Source: Alistipes shahii WAL 8301 (GTDB taxonomy: Bacteria > Bacteroidota > Bacteroidia > Bacteroidales > Rikenellaceae). From it: a stretch of DNA of 64,000 nucleotides. Made by a program: the position numbers and the translations under genes. The stretch covers positions 2,480,001 through 2,544,000 of the forward strand of contig NZ_CP102253.1 in assembly GCF_025145845.1 (NCBI RefSeq), written 5' to 3'. Numbering within the stretch: position 1 is the first letter of the stretch; every line of letters starts with the position of its first letter. The notes beneath the pieces are model-generated. The model had not been told where the DNA came from, did no database searches, and saw only the letters and a program-made list of their open reading frames with translations. Shown one piece after another: positions 1-9,100 of the stretch.

Positions 1-355
1 AGTCGCTCATAAACCAGCCTTTTTTGTAGACCTTGCGTTTGGTCGTGGTGTCCACGCCCCGCTGTGCGGCGTCGAAGCGCGCCAGGGCCAGCGAGTCGAG
101 GTAATGCAGGTCGTCGGAGCGCAGGTCCGCGACGGCCGCCGAGTCGGCGGCGTATTCGGCGGCGGCGATCGAGTCGATCTGCCGTACGAGGCCCGCCAGG
201 CGCAGCGAATCGCGCCGGCCCTTGAGCGAATCCGGTTTTTCGAGCAGTCCGCCGCGGACGACCGTGCGTGCGCCGCGGTGGAGCTGCGCCCCGGCGGGCA
301 GTCCCAGCGAAAGGGCTGCGACCAGGAGCAGGAGTCTGAACCGGATTGTCTCCAT
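1..355 (-). CDS. DUF5683-like secreted protein, 3' end outside window
   Basis: The protein begins METIRFRLLLLVAALSLGLP, a signal peptide ending near AGAQ, followed by a region rich in DS pairs (DSLKGRRDSLRL, RQIDSIAA). Only about 118 residues are present because the gene runs off the left edge. The ATG lies 7 bases after the parB stop, so it is the third gene of the parA-parB operon. In Bacteroidetes a DUF5683 envelope protein usually occupies this position, and the call rests on that order plus the signal peptide. The DUF5683 domain itself would lie outside the window. Function unknown. Confidence 0.6.
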   Translation of the reverse strand, partial: METIRFRLLLLVAALSLGLPAGAQLHRGARTVVRGGLLEKPDSLKGRRDSLRLAGLVRQIDSIAAAEYAADSAAVADLRSDDLHYLDSLALARFDAAQRGVDTTTKRKVYKKGWFMSD

Positions 356-362
356 ATATTAA

Positions 363-1232
363 TTAGGAGCGTTTAGCGAAACGTTCGATGAACTGTTCGA
401 TGTCCCTGTCGTCCGTGAAGCCGATGACGATTTTGCCGCCGCCGTTTTTCGCGCGTTTGATCGAAATTTCCTGCGAAAAGAACTTTTCGAGCTGCTCGAC
501 CAGTTTCAGGTAGCTTTCGGGATACTCTTCGTCCTCCACATTCTGTGCCTCTTTGCCCGGGGCTTCGGAGAGAGAGCGGACCAGCTCCTCGACCTGGCGG
601 ACCGAGAGGCCTTTCTTGATGCACCTTTTCAGCACGCGCAGCTGCTGGTCGGCGGGCGCCCCGGCGATGGCTTTGGCGTGTCCCATCGAGATCAGCCCCT
701 CCTTGAGGGCGAGCTGCACCTCGTCGGGGAGTTTCAGCAGGCGCAGGTAGTTCGACACCGACGAACGCTTCTTGCCCACCTTCTCCGACAGGGCGTCCTG
801 CGTGAGGTTGCACTCGTCGATCAGGCGCTGCATGCCCAGCGCGATTTCGATGGCGTTGAGGTCCTGTCGCTGGATGTTCTCCACGAGGGCCATGGCGTGC
901 AGGTTCTCGTCGTCCACCTCGCGGATATAGGCCGGGAGGGTCTTCAGGTCGGCCCGCTGCGCGGCCCGCCAGCGGCGTTCGCCGCTGATGATGACGTATT
1001 TGCCTCCGTCGCCCTTTTTCACCGTCACGGGCTGGATGACGCCCAGCTGGCGGATCGAGTCGGCCAGTTCGTCCAGAGCCTCCTCGTCGAACTGCGTGCG
1101 CGGCTGCGTGGGGTTGGGTATGATGTCGGCGATTTCGATTTCTGCCATCTGACTCATCGGTTTGAGCTTGGCATCCACGGGATCGCTGCCGAAAATGGCG
1201 TCGAGTCCGCGTCCTAATCCCTTCTGTTTCAT
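363..1232 (-). CDS. parB: ParB/Spo0J chromosome-partitioning protein
   Basis: ParB binds centromere-like parS DNA and loads SMC, working with ParA to segregate the origin region. The 289-residue protein starts MKQKGLGRGLDAIF, the usual ParA-interacting N-terminus. The ParB/Srx CTPase motif GERRWRA is at residues 84-90, the helix-turn-helix lies at about 145-170 (DALSEKVGKKRSSVSNYL), and a C-terminal dimer domain follows. It starts 12 bases after parA. I did not find a convincing parS site in the window by eye. Family assignment is firm. Confidence 0.97.
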   Translation of the reverse strand: MKQKGLGRGLDAIFGSDPVDAKLKPMSQMAEIEIADIIPNPTQPRTQFDEEALDELADSIRQLGVIQPVTVKKGDGGKYVIISGERRWRAAQRADLKTLPAYIREVDDENLHAMALVENIQRQDLNAIEIALGMQRLIDECNLTQDALSEKVGKKRSSVSNYLRLLKLPDEVQLALKEGLISMGHAKAIAGAPADQQLRVLKRCIKKGLSVRQVEELVRSLSEAPGKEAQNVEDEEYPESYLKLVEQLEKFFSQEISIKRAKNGGGKIVIGFTDDRDIEQFIERFAKRS

Positions 1233-1244
1233 ATCGGTATTCGT

Positions 1245-2015
1245 TTATTTGCTGCGTTTGCGGTTGCGTTTCAGAAATTCCCGGGCCAGGGCCAGGTAGT
1301 TTTCCGAGCCGACGGCCCCGGCGTCGTAGAGCATCACGGGTTTTCCGTGCGAGGGCGCTTCTCCCAAACGGATATTGCGCTGGATTATTGTGTCGTAGGC
1401 CAGGGGGCCGAAGTGCTCGCGGACCTCGCTCACCACCTGGTTGTTCAGGCGGTTGCGCATGTACATCGTCAGCAGGAAGCCCTCGATGTCGAGGCCGGGG
1501 TTCAGTCCGCCCTTGACCTTGCGGATGGTGTTGAGCAGTTTGGAAAGCCCTTCCAGGGCGAGGTATTCGCACTGCACGGGGATCAGCACCGTGTCGGCGG
1601 CCGTGAGGATGTTGACCGTGGTGTAGCCCAGCGACGGCGAGCAGTCGATGAAGATGTAGTCGAACTTTCCGCGCACCGAGTCGACGATGCGTTTCATCAC
1701 GTGGTGGGCGTTTTCCATCTTCGGCAGTTCGGTGTCGGCGGCCACCAGGTCGATCGACGAGGGCAGCACCCAGAGGTTTTTCACGTCGGGACTTTGGAGA
1801 AGCACTTCGTCGGCCTGTTTCTGTCCGGCGATGCACTCGTAGATGCCTTCGAGGTTGATGTCGAAGCCCAGCCCCGAGGTGGCGTTCGCCTGCGGATCGG
1901 CGTCCAGCAACAGGACTTTCTTGCCCAGCAGGGCCAGCGAAGCCGCTAAATTGATAGCTGTCGTGGTCTTGCCCACGCCGCCTTTCTGATTGGCCAATGC
2001 GATTACCTTTGCCAT
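1245..2015 (-). CDS. parA: ParA/Soj chromosome-partitioning ATPase
   Basis: Deviant-Walker-A ATPase that drives chromosome segregation with ParB. From the chosen ATG at 2015 the 256-residue protein starts [10 protein letters not shown] and has KGGVGKTT at residues 11-18, followed by [10 protein letters not shown] and the Walker B region FIDCSPSLG. An upstream in-frame ATG at 2069 would add 18 residues with no family counterpart, so the internal start is preferred. First gene of the parA-parB-DUF5683 operon. Length and motifs match chromosomal Soj proteins. Confidence 0.97.
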   Translation of the reverse strand: MAKVIALANQKGGVGKTTTAINLAASLALLGKKVLLLDADPQANATSGLGFDINLEGIYECIAGQKQADEVLLQSPDVKNLWVLPSSIDLVAADTELPKMENAHHVMKRIVDSVRGKFDYIFIDCSPSLGYTTVNILTAADTVLIPVQCEYLALEGLSKLLNTIRKVKGGLNPGLDIEGFLLTMYMRNRLNNQVVSEVREHFGPLAYDTIIQRNIRLGEAPSHGKPVMLYDAGAVGSENYLALAREFLKRNRKRSK

Positions 2016-2129
2016 GTTTGAATTCGGTTTATAAGCAGGCAAATTTAGTGAAATTAAATGGAAATCCATAACCGTAGCGGAAAAATGCTTATCTTTACGG
2101 TCGGAATGAATTGATAGCTATACGATACT

Positions 2130-3035
2130 ATGGAAGAAAAAAAATCGCCGGCTTCCGCGGCGGAGTCCGCAGCTTCGGGACAGCCGGCCGCAGTCCCGGC
2201 GGCGGAGCTGCGTCCGGGCCGCCGGAAATTCCCGACCGTGGGCGACCTGTTCGCCATGCTGGGTATCGCCTTCGGGGCGCAGATCGTCGTGGGGACCGCA
2301 GCGATGGTCTTCCTGCTTTTCGCCGGGCACGGGCTCGATTTCAAATCGCTGGAGCCGGCTGCGCTGGGCAAGGTGATGGCGGCGCTCTATTTCTGCTCGA
2401 TGTCGATCACGCTTGCCGGCATCCTCTACTACCGCCGCGCGCGCGGCGGCAGCGGTCCGTGGGCGCGTTTCTCGGCCCGGGGGCTGAATCCCGCGCTGTT
2501 GCTGTGGGCCTTCGTGCTGATGTTCGCCGTCGGCGTGGTGCTCGAACCGCTGCTGCGGCTGATGCCCGAACTGTCGCTCGAAGTGGGCCGCGGATTCTGG
2601 ACCATCCTCTCGCTGGTGATCTTCGCTCCGATCTTCGAGGAGCTGATCTGCCGCGGCGTCGTGCTGGGGTCGCTGCGCGGCAAGTTCGGCGTGACGACCG
2701 CATGGCTCGTCTCGTCGCTCTTCTTCGGCGTGCTCCACGGCCAGCCCGTGCAGGTGATCAACGCCACGGTCATCGGCCTGGTGCTCGGCTACGTTTACCT
2801 GGCGACCGATTCGCTGTGGTCGGTGATGATCCTCCATGCGCTGAACAACGCCGTGGCCTATCTGGCGCTGGCCACCGGGCACGGCAATGCGCTGCTGATC
2901 GACCTGGTGGGCAGCCGGACGCTTTACGTGCTGATTTACATCGCGGCGCTGGCGCTCTCCGCCGTGTCGGGCTATATGATGCTGCGCACGCTGCGGCGCA
3001 TGAAGGAGGCGGAGAAAAATCCGTCCGCGGCGTAA
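2130..3035 (+). CDS. CPBP family intramembrane glutamic endopeptidase
   Basis: Membrane-embedded CPBP (Abi/CaaX-like) protease of 301 residues. The N-terminus (1-35) is Ala/Pro-rich and probably cytoplasmic, followed by about eight hydrophobic segments. The three family motifs are present: EELICR at residues 170-175 (two Glu plus Arg), FFGVLHG ending at His203, and HALNN at 236-240. The substrate is unknown. It is transcribed divergently from parA, and a weak promoter-like TATCTTTA lies about 40 bases upstream. Family call is firm, biological role is not. Confidence 0.9.
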   Translation: MEEKKSPASAAESAASGQPAAVPAAELRPGRRKFPTVGDLFAMLGIAFGAQIVVGTAAMVFLLFAGHGLDFKSLEPAALGKVMAALYFCSMSITLAGILYYRRARGGSGPWARFSARGLNPALLLWAFVLMFAVGVVLEPLLRLMPELSLEVGRGFWTILSLVIFAPIFEELICRGVVLGSLRGKFGVTTAWLVSSLFFGVLHGQPVQVINATVIGLVLGYVYLATDSLWSVMILHALNNAVAYLALATGHGNALLIDLVGSRTLYVLIYIAALALSAVSGYMMLRTLRRMKEAEKNPSAA

Positions 3036-3075
3036 TAATCCGGCTCCGCACTGCGTTACTTACAAGTAAAAAACG

Positions 3076-3083
3076 TATCTTTG
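3076..3083 (+). promoter_or_regulatory. Bacteroidetes -7 box before the chaperone operon
   Basis: TATCTTTG matches the Bacteroidetes -7 consensus TAnnTTTG and sits 11 bases before the ATG of the SurA-like lipoprotein, so transcription would start very near the start codon. No clear TTG element is present at the expected distance upstream. Confidence 0.5.
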
Positions 3084-3094
3084 CCCTTCGGAAT

Positions 3095-3979
3095 ATGAAT
3101 TTGCGAGCGAAAATAGCGGTCGCGGCGGGTGTGCTGCTGCTGGCGGGATGCCGGGAGCTGCCGCGTTATTTTGCCGGCGACACGACCATTGCGCGGGCCG
3201 GCGGCAAGGACCTGCGGCTGGGCGACGTGCGGTCGGTGGTCCCGCAGGGGCTTTCGGGCGACGACAGCGCGGCCTTTATGAAGGTTTACATCGACCGCTG
3301 GGTGCTCAAGCAGCTCAAGCTCCAGGAGGCGGAGACGCTCTTTTCCTCTTCGGCGGGCGACATCGACAAGATGGTGGAGGAGTACCGCCAGGCGCTGCTG
3401 ATCCGCCAGCTGGACCAGCATTACGTCGACCGTTCGATCGACACGGTGTTCACCGCCGACGAGATCGCGGCCTATTACAACGCTCACAAGGCCGATTTCA
3501 AACTCGACCGCACGATCGTCAAGGGGCGCATCGTCCGTTTCGGCGAGGGGTACCGGCAGGCCGCGAAGCTCAAGACGCTGATGGGGGCCAGGTCGGAGGC
3601 GCAGCAGCAGGATTTCAGGGACATCTGCGAGAAGAACGATTTCACGGTGGACGATTTCCGCGACCAGTGGATTGATTTCCCGGAGTTCTTGAGCTACCTC
3701 CCGACGCTGCGTTCGCAGAGCTACGATTCGGTGCTGGCGACTGCTGCCGTGCAGGAGATGCGCGACAGCCATGCGCACTATTATTTCCAGATTGATGCGG
3801 TGCTGCGCGAGGGCGAGCCGATTCCGCTCGAACGGCTGCGCGGAACGATTCGCCGCATCCTGTTCAACCAGCGCAAGGGCGAGATCATCCGCGCGCATGA
3901 GGAGGAGCTTTGCGCCCGGGCCTCGGAGATGGGCGAGGTGAAGATTTTCGCCGACGAGAAACCGAAGAAAGACGAATAA
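3095..3979 (+). CDS. SurA_N-like periplasmic chaperone lipoprotein
   Basis: 294 residues. The N-terminus MNLRAKIAVAAGVLLLAGC has a lipobox (LAGC), so the mature protein should be an envelope lipoprotein. The body is helical with charged segments, such as the stretch around YIDRWVLKQLKLQEAE, resembling the N-terminal chaperone part of SurA/PpiD. I see no rotamase (PpiC) motif. It is followed 25 bases later by a true SurA, and Bacteroidetes often carry such a gene beside surA. The ATG at 3095 is chosen because it opens the lipoprotein signal; the longer open frame upstream overlaps the CPBP gene. Confidence 0.75.
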   Translation: MNLRAKIAVAAGVLLLAGCRELPRYFAGDTTIARAGGKDLRLGDVRSVVPQGLSGDDSAAFMKVYIDRWVLKQLKLQEAETLFSSSAGDIDKMVEEYRQALLIRQLDQHYVDRSIDTVFTADEIAAYYNAHKADFKLDRTIVKGRIVRFGEGYRQAAKLKTLMGARSEAQQQDFRDICEKNDFTVDDFRDQWIDFPEFLSYLPTLRSQSYDSVLATAAVQEMRDSHAHYYFQIDAVLREGEPIPLERLRGTIRRILFNQRKGEIIRAHEEELCARASEMGEVKIFADEKPKKDE

Positions 3980-4004
3980 AAATAAAACGATAAACGAAAC
4001 CAAG

Positions 4005-5411
4005 ATGTTGAAAAAAGCTATGATGGCCGCGGCGCTCGCCCTGTTGTTCGCAGGCGCCCTTGCGCAGAAACGACAGGTGATGCTCGACAAGGTGGTGGCC
4101 GTGGTGGGCGGATCGTCGATCCTCTACTCCGAGGTGGACGACTATGCGCGCCAGCTGACGGAACAGCGCCGTCAGGAGGGTTACACTTCCGACCGCGACC
4201 CGATGAACGAGGCGCTCGAAGCGCTGATGACCCAGAAGCTGCTCTACAACCAGGCCCAGATCGACTCGGTGAAGGTCAACGACGCCGACATCATGGCGCG
4301 CGTCGAGGAGCAGGTGCAGCAGATGGTCGAGGCCGAAGGCTCGATCCCCCAGCTCGAAGCCAAGCACCACATGCCGATCTTCAACATCCGCGAGATCATG
4401 CGCCAGCGTTACGAGGAGCAGGCCTATGCCAACTCCATGCAGACCGAGGTGGTCGACAAGGTGTCGGTGATTCCGGGCGAGGTGGAGCGTTTCTACAAGT
4501 CGATCTCGAAGGACAGCCTGCCGCTCGTCGCCGACCAGTATGTCTATGCGCAGATCACCAAGTTTCCCAAGTCGATGACCGCCGCCAAGCAGCGTACGCG
4601 CGAACGGCTGATCGACATGCGCGAACGCGTGATCACGGGCAAGGCCAAGTTCGAAAACCTCGCCCGCATGTATTCGCAGGACCCCGGCACGATGATGCGC
4701 GGCGGCGAGATGGACCCCTCGACGCTCGAACAGCTCGACCCCGCATTCGGCGCGGCGCTGGAGAAGATGCGCCCCGGCCAGATTTCCGAGGTGGTCGAGT
4801 CGCAGTTCGGCTTCCACATCATCCAGCTTCTGGACAAGCGCGGCCGGCTCTATCATTTCCGCCACATCCTGCTGCGTCCGGTCTACACGACCGAGGAGCT
4901 GGGCGGTTCGCTCAATACGCTCGACAGTCTGGTGAAGGTGATCCGCAAGGATTCGATCACCTTCGAGAGGGCTGCGCTGCTCTATTCGGACGACGCGCAG
5001 TCGAAGATGAACGGCGGCATCGTCTCGAACCACGACATCCTGGAGCGTTTCAACGCCTTCGACGCCAAGCTGACCGTCACGAAATTCCTCAAGGAGGACT
5101 TTGGCCGCTTCAAGAGCCTCGATGATTACAACGCCCTGAACCGGCTCAAACCCGGCGAGATTTCGGAGGCCTACCTCACCGAAGACATGCTCGGCAACCA
5201 GATGGCCAAGATCGTCAAGCTGGTTGAGGTGATCCCCACGCATACGGCTTCGCTCAACGAGGACTACCTGCGGCTCGAAGAGATGGCCTTGCAGGACAAG
5301 CAGGAGCGGGTCTTCAAGGAGTGGCTTTCGAAGAAGATCGACGGCATGTACGTCTACATCTCGCCCGAATTCCGCAACGGGGAGTTCGAGAACAAACACT
5401 GGGTGAAATAG
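4005..5411 (+). CDS. surA: Periplasmic peptidyl-prolyl isomerase/chaperone SurA
   Basis: SurA-type chaperone for outer-membrane protein folding. The 468-residue protein has a signal peptide (MLKKAMMAAALALLFAGALA), a SurA N-domain, and two PpiC/parvulin rotamase domains. The first is marked by FENLARMYSQDPGT and QFGFHIIQLLDKRG; the second begins at YHFRHILLRP and contains the SDDAQSKMNGG segment. It lies between the SurA-like lipoprotein and an OstA-like gene, an envelope-biogenesis operon. The rotamase motifs make the call firm. Confidence 0.92.
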   Translation: MLKKAMMAAALALLFAGALAQKRQVMLDKVVAVVGGSSILYSEVDDYARQLTEQRRQEGYTSDRDPMNEALEALMTQKLLYNQAQIDSVKVNDADIMARVEEQVQQMVEAEGSIPQLEAKHHMPIFNIREIMRQRYEEQAYANSMQTEVVDKVSVIPGEVERFYKSISKDSLPLVADQYVYAQITKFPKSMTAAKQRTRERLIDMRERVITGKAKFENLARMYSQDPGTMMRGGEMDPSTLEQLDPAFGAALEKMRPGQISEVVESQFGFHIIQLLDKRGRLYHFRHILLRPVYTTEELGGSLNTLDSLVKVIRKDSITFERAALLYSDDAQSKMNGGIVSNHDILERFNAFDAKLTVTKFLKEDFGRFKSLDDYNALNRLKPGEISEAYLTEDMLGNQMAKIVKLVEVIPTHTASLNEDYLRLEEMALQDKQERVFKEWLSKKIDGMYVYISPEFRNGEFENKHWVK

Positions 5412-5414
5412 GCC

Positions 5415-7853
5415 GTGCGCAGGCTCTTGTCCATAGCCGTAGTGGTGCTGGCCGCCGCCGTGGTCGCGGCGCGCAGCGGCATGCAGGCGCCGGAGCCGGA
5501 GGGCGAGAAAAAGCTCATCGACCTCAAGTCGGACCTGATGGGCCCCATCGCCCCGGGCGATTCGGTGGTTTTCCTGGTGGGGAACTTCGCCGCACAGCAC
5601 AACGGCGCCGTCATCACGTGCGACTCGGCCGTGCGTTACTCGGACATGCGCATCGAGTTCTTCGGCAACGTGCTCATCAACAAGAATACGACCTACATTT
5701 ACGGTGACCGGGCCGAGTACGACGGCGAGCTGAACGAGGCGCGGGTCTACTCCGACATCGTCAAGGTCGTCGACGGCGACGCCACGCTCTACACCTATAA
5801 ATTCCTGTTCAACACGAAGAAGAACATCGGCGAATTCGCCGACGGCGGGGTGATGCTCAACCGCGAGAACCTGCTCGAATCGGTCCGCGGCTACTACTAT
5901 GCCGACACGAAGGAGCTGATCGCCGTCGACCGCGTCGAAATGCGCAACGACGAATACGAACTCAAGGGCGATTCGGTGGTTTACAACATGGCTACCGACA
6001 ACGCCTTTTTCTTCGACCGCACCAACATCTGGAACAAGGACGGCGACTACCTCTATGCCGACCGCGGTTCCTACGACAAGGCCGATACGCTCTACATCGT
6101 GACGCGCAACGGCTATATCCTGACCGAAAAGCAGGAGATCTGGAGCGACAGCCTCCATTACTACCGCGCCGAGGACCATGTGATCCTGCGGCGTGATTTG
6201 CAGCTGGACGACGCCGAACACAAGGTGATCGCCTTCGGCGACTACGGCGAGTACTGGAAGGAGCCGGGAAATGCGTTCCTCACGCGCCGGCCCGCGGTGG
6301 TGAGTTACGACCTTTCGCAGGGCGACTCGCTTTTCATGCGCGCCGATTCGATGTACCTCTTCACGATCAATGAAAACGCACTGCGCCGGGCCGCCGCTGC
6401 GGCCAAAGCCGATTCGCTGGCGCGTCTGAAAACCGATTCCGCCCTTCTCGGGACGCCGCACCACCCGGCCGGGGAGCTTCCCGAAGGCCGTCCTGCGGCG
6501 GATTCGCTCGGAAGTCCCCGCGTTCCGGCCGTCGGTCCCGGTTCGCCGGAAGACGCCGCAGGGCCGGATTCGCTGGCCCGGCGGGAGGTTCCCGATTCGC
6601 TGCTGGGCGTTTCCGTCCCGGATTCGCTGGCCGTTCCGGCCGTCGATCCGCTCGACACGCTGGTCGGCGATGCCCGGAAAGCCTACCTCAAGGAGCAGGC
6701 CGCCAAGTTGAAGGCGGCCCAAAAAGCCGCTGCGGCCAAGGCCAGGAAGGAAAAACTGGAGGAGATCGCCCAAAAACGCCAGGATAAGACGACGGCCAAA
6801 CTGCTGGCCCAGAAGGAGCGGGAGGAGCGGCGTCTCGCTGCGCGCAAACTCAAGGCCGAGTCGAAACTCCGCGCCCGTCAGGCCCGCGCCGCCCGCAAAG
6901 GCAAGGTGATTCCGGTCGATTCCACGGCCCTGCGCGAGATCGACTCGCTGATCGCCCGCAACGACCGGGAGATGGATTCGCTGCTGTTGCAGATGGCCGA
7001 TTCGCTGGCCGCCGACTCGCTGGCGATGCGGATTCCGGCCGACTCGGTCGATTCGCTCACCGACTCTGCCGACTCGGTTTACCGCCTGATGAAGGGTTTC
7101 CGCAATGTGCGCATTTTCCGTTCCGATTTCCAGGCCGTATGCGATTCGATGACGGCCATCAGCACCGATTCGACGATCCACCTCTACATCAATCCCGTGC
7201 TGTGGAACCAGGGCAACCAGATCACCTCCGACGTGATGGACATATTCACCGAGAACCAGCAGATCACGCGCGCCGAGTTCATCGGCACTCCGATGATGGT
7301 CTCCCAGCTCGACACGGTCCATTACAACCAGGTGGCGGGCAAGCAGATGACGGCGTGGTTCCGCGACAATCAGATCTACCGCAACGACGTGAACGGCAAT
7401 GCCCAGACGATCTACTACATGCAGGACGGCGAGCCGCCCCAGATCACGGGCATGGGCGTCATCGAGAGCGGCGACTGTTCGTTCTATATCGAGGACAAAC
7501 AGGTCGTGACGATCGTCTACCGCAAGGACCCCGACTGGAACATCTATCCGATGGACAAGATTCCCGCCGATCAGGAGCTTTACCTCAAGGGGTTCAAGTG
7601 GGAGGGCGCGCGGCGTCCGACGCAGGGGGCGGTTTTCGACCGCAGGGTCCGGCCCTCGCAGCGCGAGGAGAAGTCGCATCTCGCACATCCGGATTTCCCG
7701 CTTCTGAAAGCCCTCGAGGAGCGCAAGAAGCGGCTGATCGAGGAGCGCCGCTGGGCCGACCGCAACGATCAGGTCGATGCCGCCACCGTGGAGTGGATGC
7801 GGGCGCTGGGCTTCGAGGTGGGCCAGCCTCGGGAATCGGGACCCAAGCTCTGA
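5415..7853 (+). CDS. OstA/LptD-N-like outer-membrane biogenesis protein
   Basis: 812 residues, starting at a GTG three bases after the surA stop (no in-frame ATG nearby). A signal-like N-terminus is followed by OstA/LptA-type beta repeats (PGDSVVFLVGNFAAQHNGAVITCDSAV is typical in sense, about residues 45-310), which in this family bind lipopolysaccharide during export. Residues about 315-550 are a low-complexity insert with many Asp-Ser pairs and a Lys/Ala-rich coiled-coil, making the protein larger than I expect for the family. A further OstA-like part (DSTIHLYINPVLWNQGNQI) follows. A strong terminator sits just after the gene. Confidence 0.8.
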   Translation: MRRLLSIAVVVLAAAVVAARSGMQAPEPEGEKKLIDLKSDLMGPIAPGDSVVFLVGNFAAQHNGAVITCDSAVRYSDMRIEFFGNVLINKNTTYIYGDRAEYDGELNEARVYSDIVKVVDGDATLYTYKFLFNTKKNIGEFADGGVMLNRENLLESVRGYYYADTKELIAVDRVEMRNDEYELKGDSVVYNMATDNAFFFDRTNIWNKDGDYLYADRGSYDKADTLYIVTRNGYILTEKQEIWSDSLHYYRAEDHVILRRDLQLDDAEHKVIAFGDYGEYWKEPGNAFLTRRPAVVSYDLSQGDSLFMRADSMYLFTINENALRRAAAAAKADSLARLKTDSALLGTPHHPAGELPEGRPAADSLGSPRVPAVGPGSPEDAAGPDSLARREVPDSLLGVSVPDSLAVPAVDPLDTLVGDARKAYLKEQAAKLKAAQKAAAAKARKEKLEEIAQKRQDKTTAKLLAQKEREERRLAARKLKAESKLRARQARAARKGKVIPVDSTALREIDSLIARNDREMDSLLLQMADSLAADSLAMRIPADSVDSLTDSADSVYRLMKGFRNVRIFRSDFQAVCDSMTAISTDSTIHLYINPVLWNQGNQITSDVMDIFTENQQITRAEFIGTPMMVSQLDTVHYNQVAGKQMTAWFRDNQIYRNDVNGNAQTIYYMQDGEPPQITGMGVIESGDCSFYIEDKQVVTIVYRKDPDWNIYPMDKIPADQELYLKGFKWEGARRPTQGAVFDRRVRPSQREEKSHLAHPDFPLLKALEERKKRLIEERRWADRNDQVDAATVEWMRALGFEVGQPRESGPKL

Positions 7854-7861
7854 AAAATTGG

Positions 7862-7899
7862 AAAAAGGTGAAAAGACGCAAAAACTTTTCACCTTTTTT
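7862..7899 (+). terminator. Rho-independent terminator of the chaperone/OstA operon
   Basis: A perfect 14-bp stem (AAAAAGGTGAAAAG at 7862-7875 with CTTTTCACCTTTTT at 7885-7898), a 9-base loop, and T-run at the 3' side. It ends the upstream operon immediately before the MFS gene promoter. Confidence 0.9.
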
Positions 7900-7903
7900 G
7901 TGC

Positions 7904-7911
7904 TATTTTTG
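7904..7911 (+). promoter_or_regulatory. -7 box for the MFS-Nudix pair
   Basis: TATTTTTG matches TAnnTTTG 32 bases before the ATG of the MFS gene, directly after a terminator, so new transcription must start here. The upstream TTG is not obvious. Confidence 0.45.
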
Positions 7912-7942
7912 CAGCCGGTTAGCCGTTAATGTCTGTTTTCCC

Positions 7943-9100
7943 ATGAAGAAAAGTCTGATCGCCCTGGCATTCGGGACGTTGGCGCTCGGTATGGCGGAGT
8001 TCGTGATGATGGGCATTCTGCCCGACATCGCCCGCAGCCTCGGCGTCTCGATCCCCGAAGCGGGGCACCTGATCTCCGCCTATGCGCTGGGCGTCTGCTT
8101 CGGGGCGCCCCTCACGGTGCTGGTGGCCCGCACGCGGCCGCTGAAACACATCCTGCTGGCCCTCACGGGCCTGATCATTCTCGGTAACGCCTGTGCGGCG
8201 CTTTCGCCGAACTACTGGACCCTGCTGGCCATGCGTTTCGTCTCGGGGCTTCCCCACGGGGCCTTCTTCGGCGTGGGGTCGATCGTCGCCGAGCGCGTCG
8301 CCGACAAGGGCCGGCGGGCCGAGGCCGTGTCGATCATGGTCGTGGGCATGACCGTCGCCAACCTCTTCGGCGTGCCGCTGGGAACCTATATCAGCGGCGT
8401 CGTGACATGGCGCGCCACGTTCGGGATCGTCGCCGTGTGGGGAGCCGTGGCCATGCTGCTCGTGAAATTGTGGGTTCCGGCTCTGCCCGCGCTGCCCGAT
8501 ATGGGGATGAAGGGGCAGTTCCGGTTTCTGAAAAGCGCCGCTCCGTGGCTGGTGCTGGCGTCGGTGATGCTGGGCAACGGCGGCATCTTCTGTTGGTACA
8601 GCTACGTCAGCCCGCTGATGGTCCACACCTCGGGGTTCCGTTCCGAGGACCTGACGCTGATCGTCATGCTGGCCGGTTTCGGCATGTTTGCGGGCAATAT
8701 CGTCGGCGGTCACTATGCCGACCGGTTCACGCCCGAGCGGGTTGTGCGTTTCACGCTCGGCACGGCCTGTCTGGCGCTCGTCGGCATCTTTTTCGGGGCG
8801 CATGTCCGCTATCTTTCGCTAGCGCTGATGTGTCTGACTACGGCCTGCCTCTTCTGCGTATCGTCGCCCCAGCAACTGCTGATCCTCGAAAATTCGCGCG
8901 GCGGCGAGATGCTCGGCGCGGCGCTCGTGCAGGTGGCTTTCAACCTGGGCAACGCCCTGGGGGCCTACGTCGGCGGCCTGCCGATCGGGCACGGGCTTGG
9001 CTATGAATATACGGCGCTTCCCGGCGCGGCTTTCGTGCTGCTGGGGATGACGGCTGCCATGATCTACATCCGTAAATATCCCCGGCATGAACAGCGATAA
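7943..9100 (+). CDS. MFS transporter, AraJ/sugar-efflux type
   Basis: 385 residues with about twelve hydrophobic segments. It begins MKKSLIALAFGTLALGMAEF, and its early segments (GILPDIARSLGVSIPEAG, YALGVCFGAPL) resemble the AraJ/SotB drug and sugar efflux branch of the major facilitator superfamily. The start is the ATG after the promoter; the longer open frame upstream runs antiparallel in sense through the OstA gene and is rejected. Its 3' end overlaps the Nudix gene by 14 bases, implying translational coupling. Substrate unknown. Confidence 0.9.
   Translation: MKKSLIALAFGTLALGMAEFVMMGILPDIARSLGVSIPEAGHLISAYALGVCFGAPLTVLVARTRPLKHILLALTGLIILGNACAALSPNYWTLLAMRFVSGLPHGAFFGVGSIVAERVADKGRRAEAVSIMVVGMTVANLFGVPLGTYISGVVTWRATFGIVAVWGAVAMLLVKLWVPALPALPDMGMKGQFRFLKSAAPWLVLASVMLGNGGIFCWYSYVSPLMVHTSGFRSEDLTLIVMLAGFGMFAGNIVGGHYADRFTPERVVRFTLGTACLALVGIFFGAHVRYLSLALMCLTTACLFCVSSPQQLLILENSRGGEMLGAALVQVAFNLGNALGAYVGGLPIGHGLGYEYTALPGAAFVLLGMTAAMIYIRKYPRHEQR

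Noticed and set aside
1..3100. parS centromere sites near parAB
   Set aside because: No clear 16-bp palindrome of the expected type was seen on reading; a pattern search over the genome would decide.
3885..7892. A 1335-codon open frame on the minus strand across surA and the OstA-like gene
   Set aside because: It is antisense to two well-supported genes and is rich in Arg/His/Val, as expected from the GC-rich opposite strand. Many similar long shadow frames occur in the window (for example 50553-53657 plus, 22440-25424 plus).
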